NCBI GenBank assembly: GCA_029207755.1 | Contig: JARCOQ010000007.1 | Coordinates: 40,071,656-40,135,655 of the forward strand | Length of the DNA stretch: 64,000 nucleotides | Source of the DNA: Chamaea fasciata | Taxonomy: Eukaryota; Chordata; Aves; Passeriformes; Sylviidae | Direction: 5' to 3' | Part shown: positions 38,480-64,000 of the stretch, in pieces | Layout: each line of letters begins with the position of its first letter | How positions within the stretch are numbered: the stretch's first letter is position 1 | The notes under the pieces: generated by a model | Seen by the model: the letters and a program-made list of their open reading frames with translations, nothing else | Told to the model about the DNA's origin: nothing | The model's database searches: none | Made by a program: the position numbers and the translations under genes

Positions 38480-38890
38480 TCCCTGCCGGCTCGAACCCTG
38501 CACGGCAGGCCCACGAAGAGTCGCCGCCCGTTACCGGCGGCGCTCCCGCGGCGACACCGGCGCCCCGCCCGCGCCACCGCCCAGCGCTCCGATTGGCCGC
38601 TGCGCGCCGCTCCATGCGCGCGCCACGTGACGTGACCTCCTCTCGCCAATGGGATCTCTCGCCGCGCGGGAGGCGGGTCCGCTGCAGTCCCCGCCCACCT
38701 CGCGGGAGCAGGTGGCAGCACCGGCAGGGGGCGGAGTCAAGCGCGCCTGCGCAGTGAGGCGCCGGGGGCCGCTGCGCGCCGGGGCGGGGCCGCCGCCCGT
38801 CGGTTGTTGTAGTAACGGGGAAGCGGCGGGAGGGGCCGGGGCTGCCTTGTGCGGCCGGCTCGACGCGGCCCAGTCGTGCGGGGGCAGGTA
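38480..38890. promoter_or_regulatory. Bidirectional CpG-island promoter, ERG28(-)/TTLL5(+)
   Basis: The two start regions are separated by a few hundred bases of CpG-rich, TATA-less DNA. Visible sites are an inverted CCAAT (GATTGGC, 38591-38597), an E-box plus CRE-like overlap CACGTGACGTGAC (38624-38636), a forward CCAAT (38646-38650), an NRF1-like palindrome CGCGCCTGCGCA (38742-38753), a GC box (38781-38790) and a partial RFX X-box GTTGTTGTAGTAAC (38803-38816). The CpG-rich zone extends to about 38150 on one side and 39180 on the other. Site calls are by eye against consensus. Confidence 0.75.
38800..38887 (+). other. TTLL5: TTLL5 non-coding exon 1 (probable)
   Basis: The sequence GGGGCAG followed by GTACGG at 38888 is a good donor just downstream of the promoter motifs. 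A second strong donor, CCG then GTAAGC at 39161, could end a longer or alternative first exon. The left end is only approximate. Confidence 0.5.
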
Positions 38891-39439
38891 CGGCTAGCAC
38901 GGGGACCCGCTGCCTTAGGCGCTCGCCGCAGTTCTTGCTTCTTTTGGGGCCGGCGGAGGTCGCCGTGCTTGGCCTGGCGCCGGGTAGGCCGGGCCGTAGC
39001 CGCCCCTCCGGGCCGGAGGGCCGCTCCTGCGCCGGTGGAGGCGTTATGGTGTCCGGCTGTCCTCGGGCAGCGGGGCGGTCTTGGCGGGCGTTTCCCGTTG
39101 CGCCCGGGCCGGCCTGGCGTGGGTCTGCGGGGCAAGGCGGGGCAGGGGCGCGCGTTACCGGTAAGCGCCCGAGTGGATCTCACGGGCAGGTGCGGAATAA
39201 TCTGCTGGAAGGTGGATGCGTCTTTCTGCACTCTCGTGTCTCGGAGGGGATGTTTGACAGAACACAAATGTTTAACAGACTTGTTGATAGTCCTGTGAGA
39301 AATACGTACTGGCGGGAGGTGGTAGTTACCTGATACCTCTCACTGTCTCCTGCGTAGCTGTTCATTCCTGCATTTAATCTTTTCTGCAGGTAACTGCTCT
39401 TGCAGCTAGGACTGGGCTGTATGAAAGCTCCCAGAGGAA

Positions 39440-63648
<24,209 letters not shown>

Positions 63649-64000
63649 GTAAGACGCTGGGAACATCTTTGTTGATTGCCTTTTGAGTACTGTTTAAAAC
63701 TTCCAGTTTTGTCATTCTAGAGAGAAATGTGCATTCCTTGGTGCAAGGAAGCTGGATGCTATTTTGTTTTGTTGTTTTTTTTTTTTTTTTTTTCCCCCCC
63801 TCAGCATAAGCCTCTGTGAGGGCAGGGGACATCGAGGGCACAGTTTACCCTGTGTCAGTACCATTGATCAGAGTCTCCTGCCAGAAAATGCAAATAGTAT
63901 GATGAAAGGGGACTTGAAAGGGAACTTGGAGAGGTACTGGAAAGCTGGTGATTTACTAGTGCCCTTGCAAAGAATAGCTGTGGATGATTAAACGCGTTTT
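63649..64000 (+). other. TTLL5: TTLL5 intron after coding exon 11, cut by the window edge
   Basis: Begins with the donor GTAAGA and includes a T19-C7 tract (63775-63800). The next exon is not reached. Confidence 0.75.

Noticed and set aside
38501..38534. Possible tiny intron in the ERG28 5' leader (GTAACG ... GTGCAG)
   Set aside because: At about 34 nt it is shorter than workable vertebrate introns; the acceptor-like CGTGCAG may be chance.
38154..38900. 248-codon minus-strand open frame
   Set aside because: Only the part that overlaps ERG28 exon 1 in frame is real coding; the rest is GC-rich promoter read-through and intron, and the frame lacks the exon 2 continuation.
38737..39333. Several long open frames in both directions at the TTLL5 promoter
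   Set aside because: Arg/Pro/Gly/Ala-rich CpG-island artefacts with no similarity or splice context.

Overview
The window is vertebrate nuclear DNA, most likely from a bird. It has multi-exon genes with GT-AG introns, two CpG-island promoters, several fragments that look like CR1 LINEs (the dominant avian retrotransposon), and one LTR that looks like a common avian ERV-L type. Species cannot be read from the sequence. No prokaryotic-style operon, CRISPR array, tRNA or rRNA was seen, and I found no undescribed system. The gene content is an ordinary conserved block.

Three protein-coding genes lie in the order FLVCR2(+), ERG28(-), TTLL5(+), the order I recall at human 14q24.3. FLVCR2 is complete: ten coding exons from the ATG at 1058 to the stop at 34045, 469 residues, with introns up to 10.7 kb. 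ERG28 is complete on the minus strand: four coding exons from 38477 down to 36476, 140 residues. TTLL5 enters at about 38.8 kb with a non-coding first exon. Eleven coding exons (39440 to 63648) give the first 350 residues and part of codon 351; the rest of the catalytic domain and the C-terminal half lie beyond the right edge. All exons were joined by hand from splice sites and reading phase, and every junction keeps frame.

Layout: 1-600 AT-richer upstream DNA; about 600-1570 CpG island with FLVCR2 exon 1; 1.6-34.0 kb FLVCR2 introns and exons; 34.0-36.05 kb 3' UTR and convergent intergenic DNA; 36.05-38.5 kb ERG28; 38.2-39.2 kb a shared CpG-island bidirectional promoter; 39.2-64 kb TTLL5. Interspersed are a 5'-truncated CR1 in FLVCR2 intron 9, five short CR1 tail-like fragments in both orientations, an LTR-like element in the first coding intron of TTLL5, an inverted repeat in FLVCR2 intron 3, and several poly-A/T tracts.

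The genes do not form one pathway. FLVCR2 is a plasma-membrane choline transporter of the major facilitator superfamily, ERG28 an ER membrane scaffold for sterol C4-demethylation, and TTLL5 a tubulin/RPGR polyglutamylase of cilia and sperm. Their linkage is positional. The items most worth a second look are the intron-3 inverted repeat, the ERG28/TTLL5 divergent promoter, a uORF overlapping the TTLL5 start codon, and the LTR with sense-strand poly(A) hexamers inside TTLL5.
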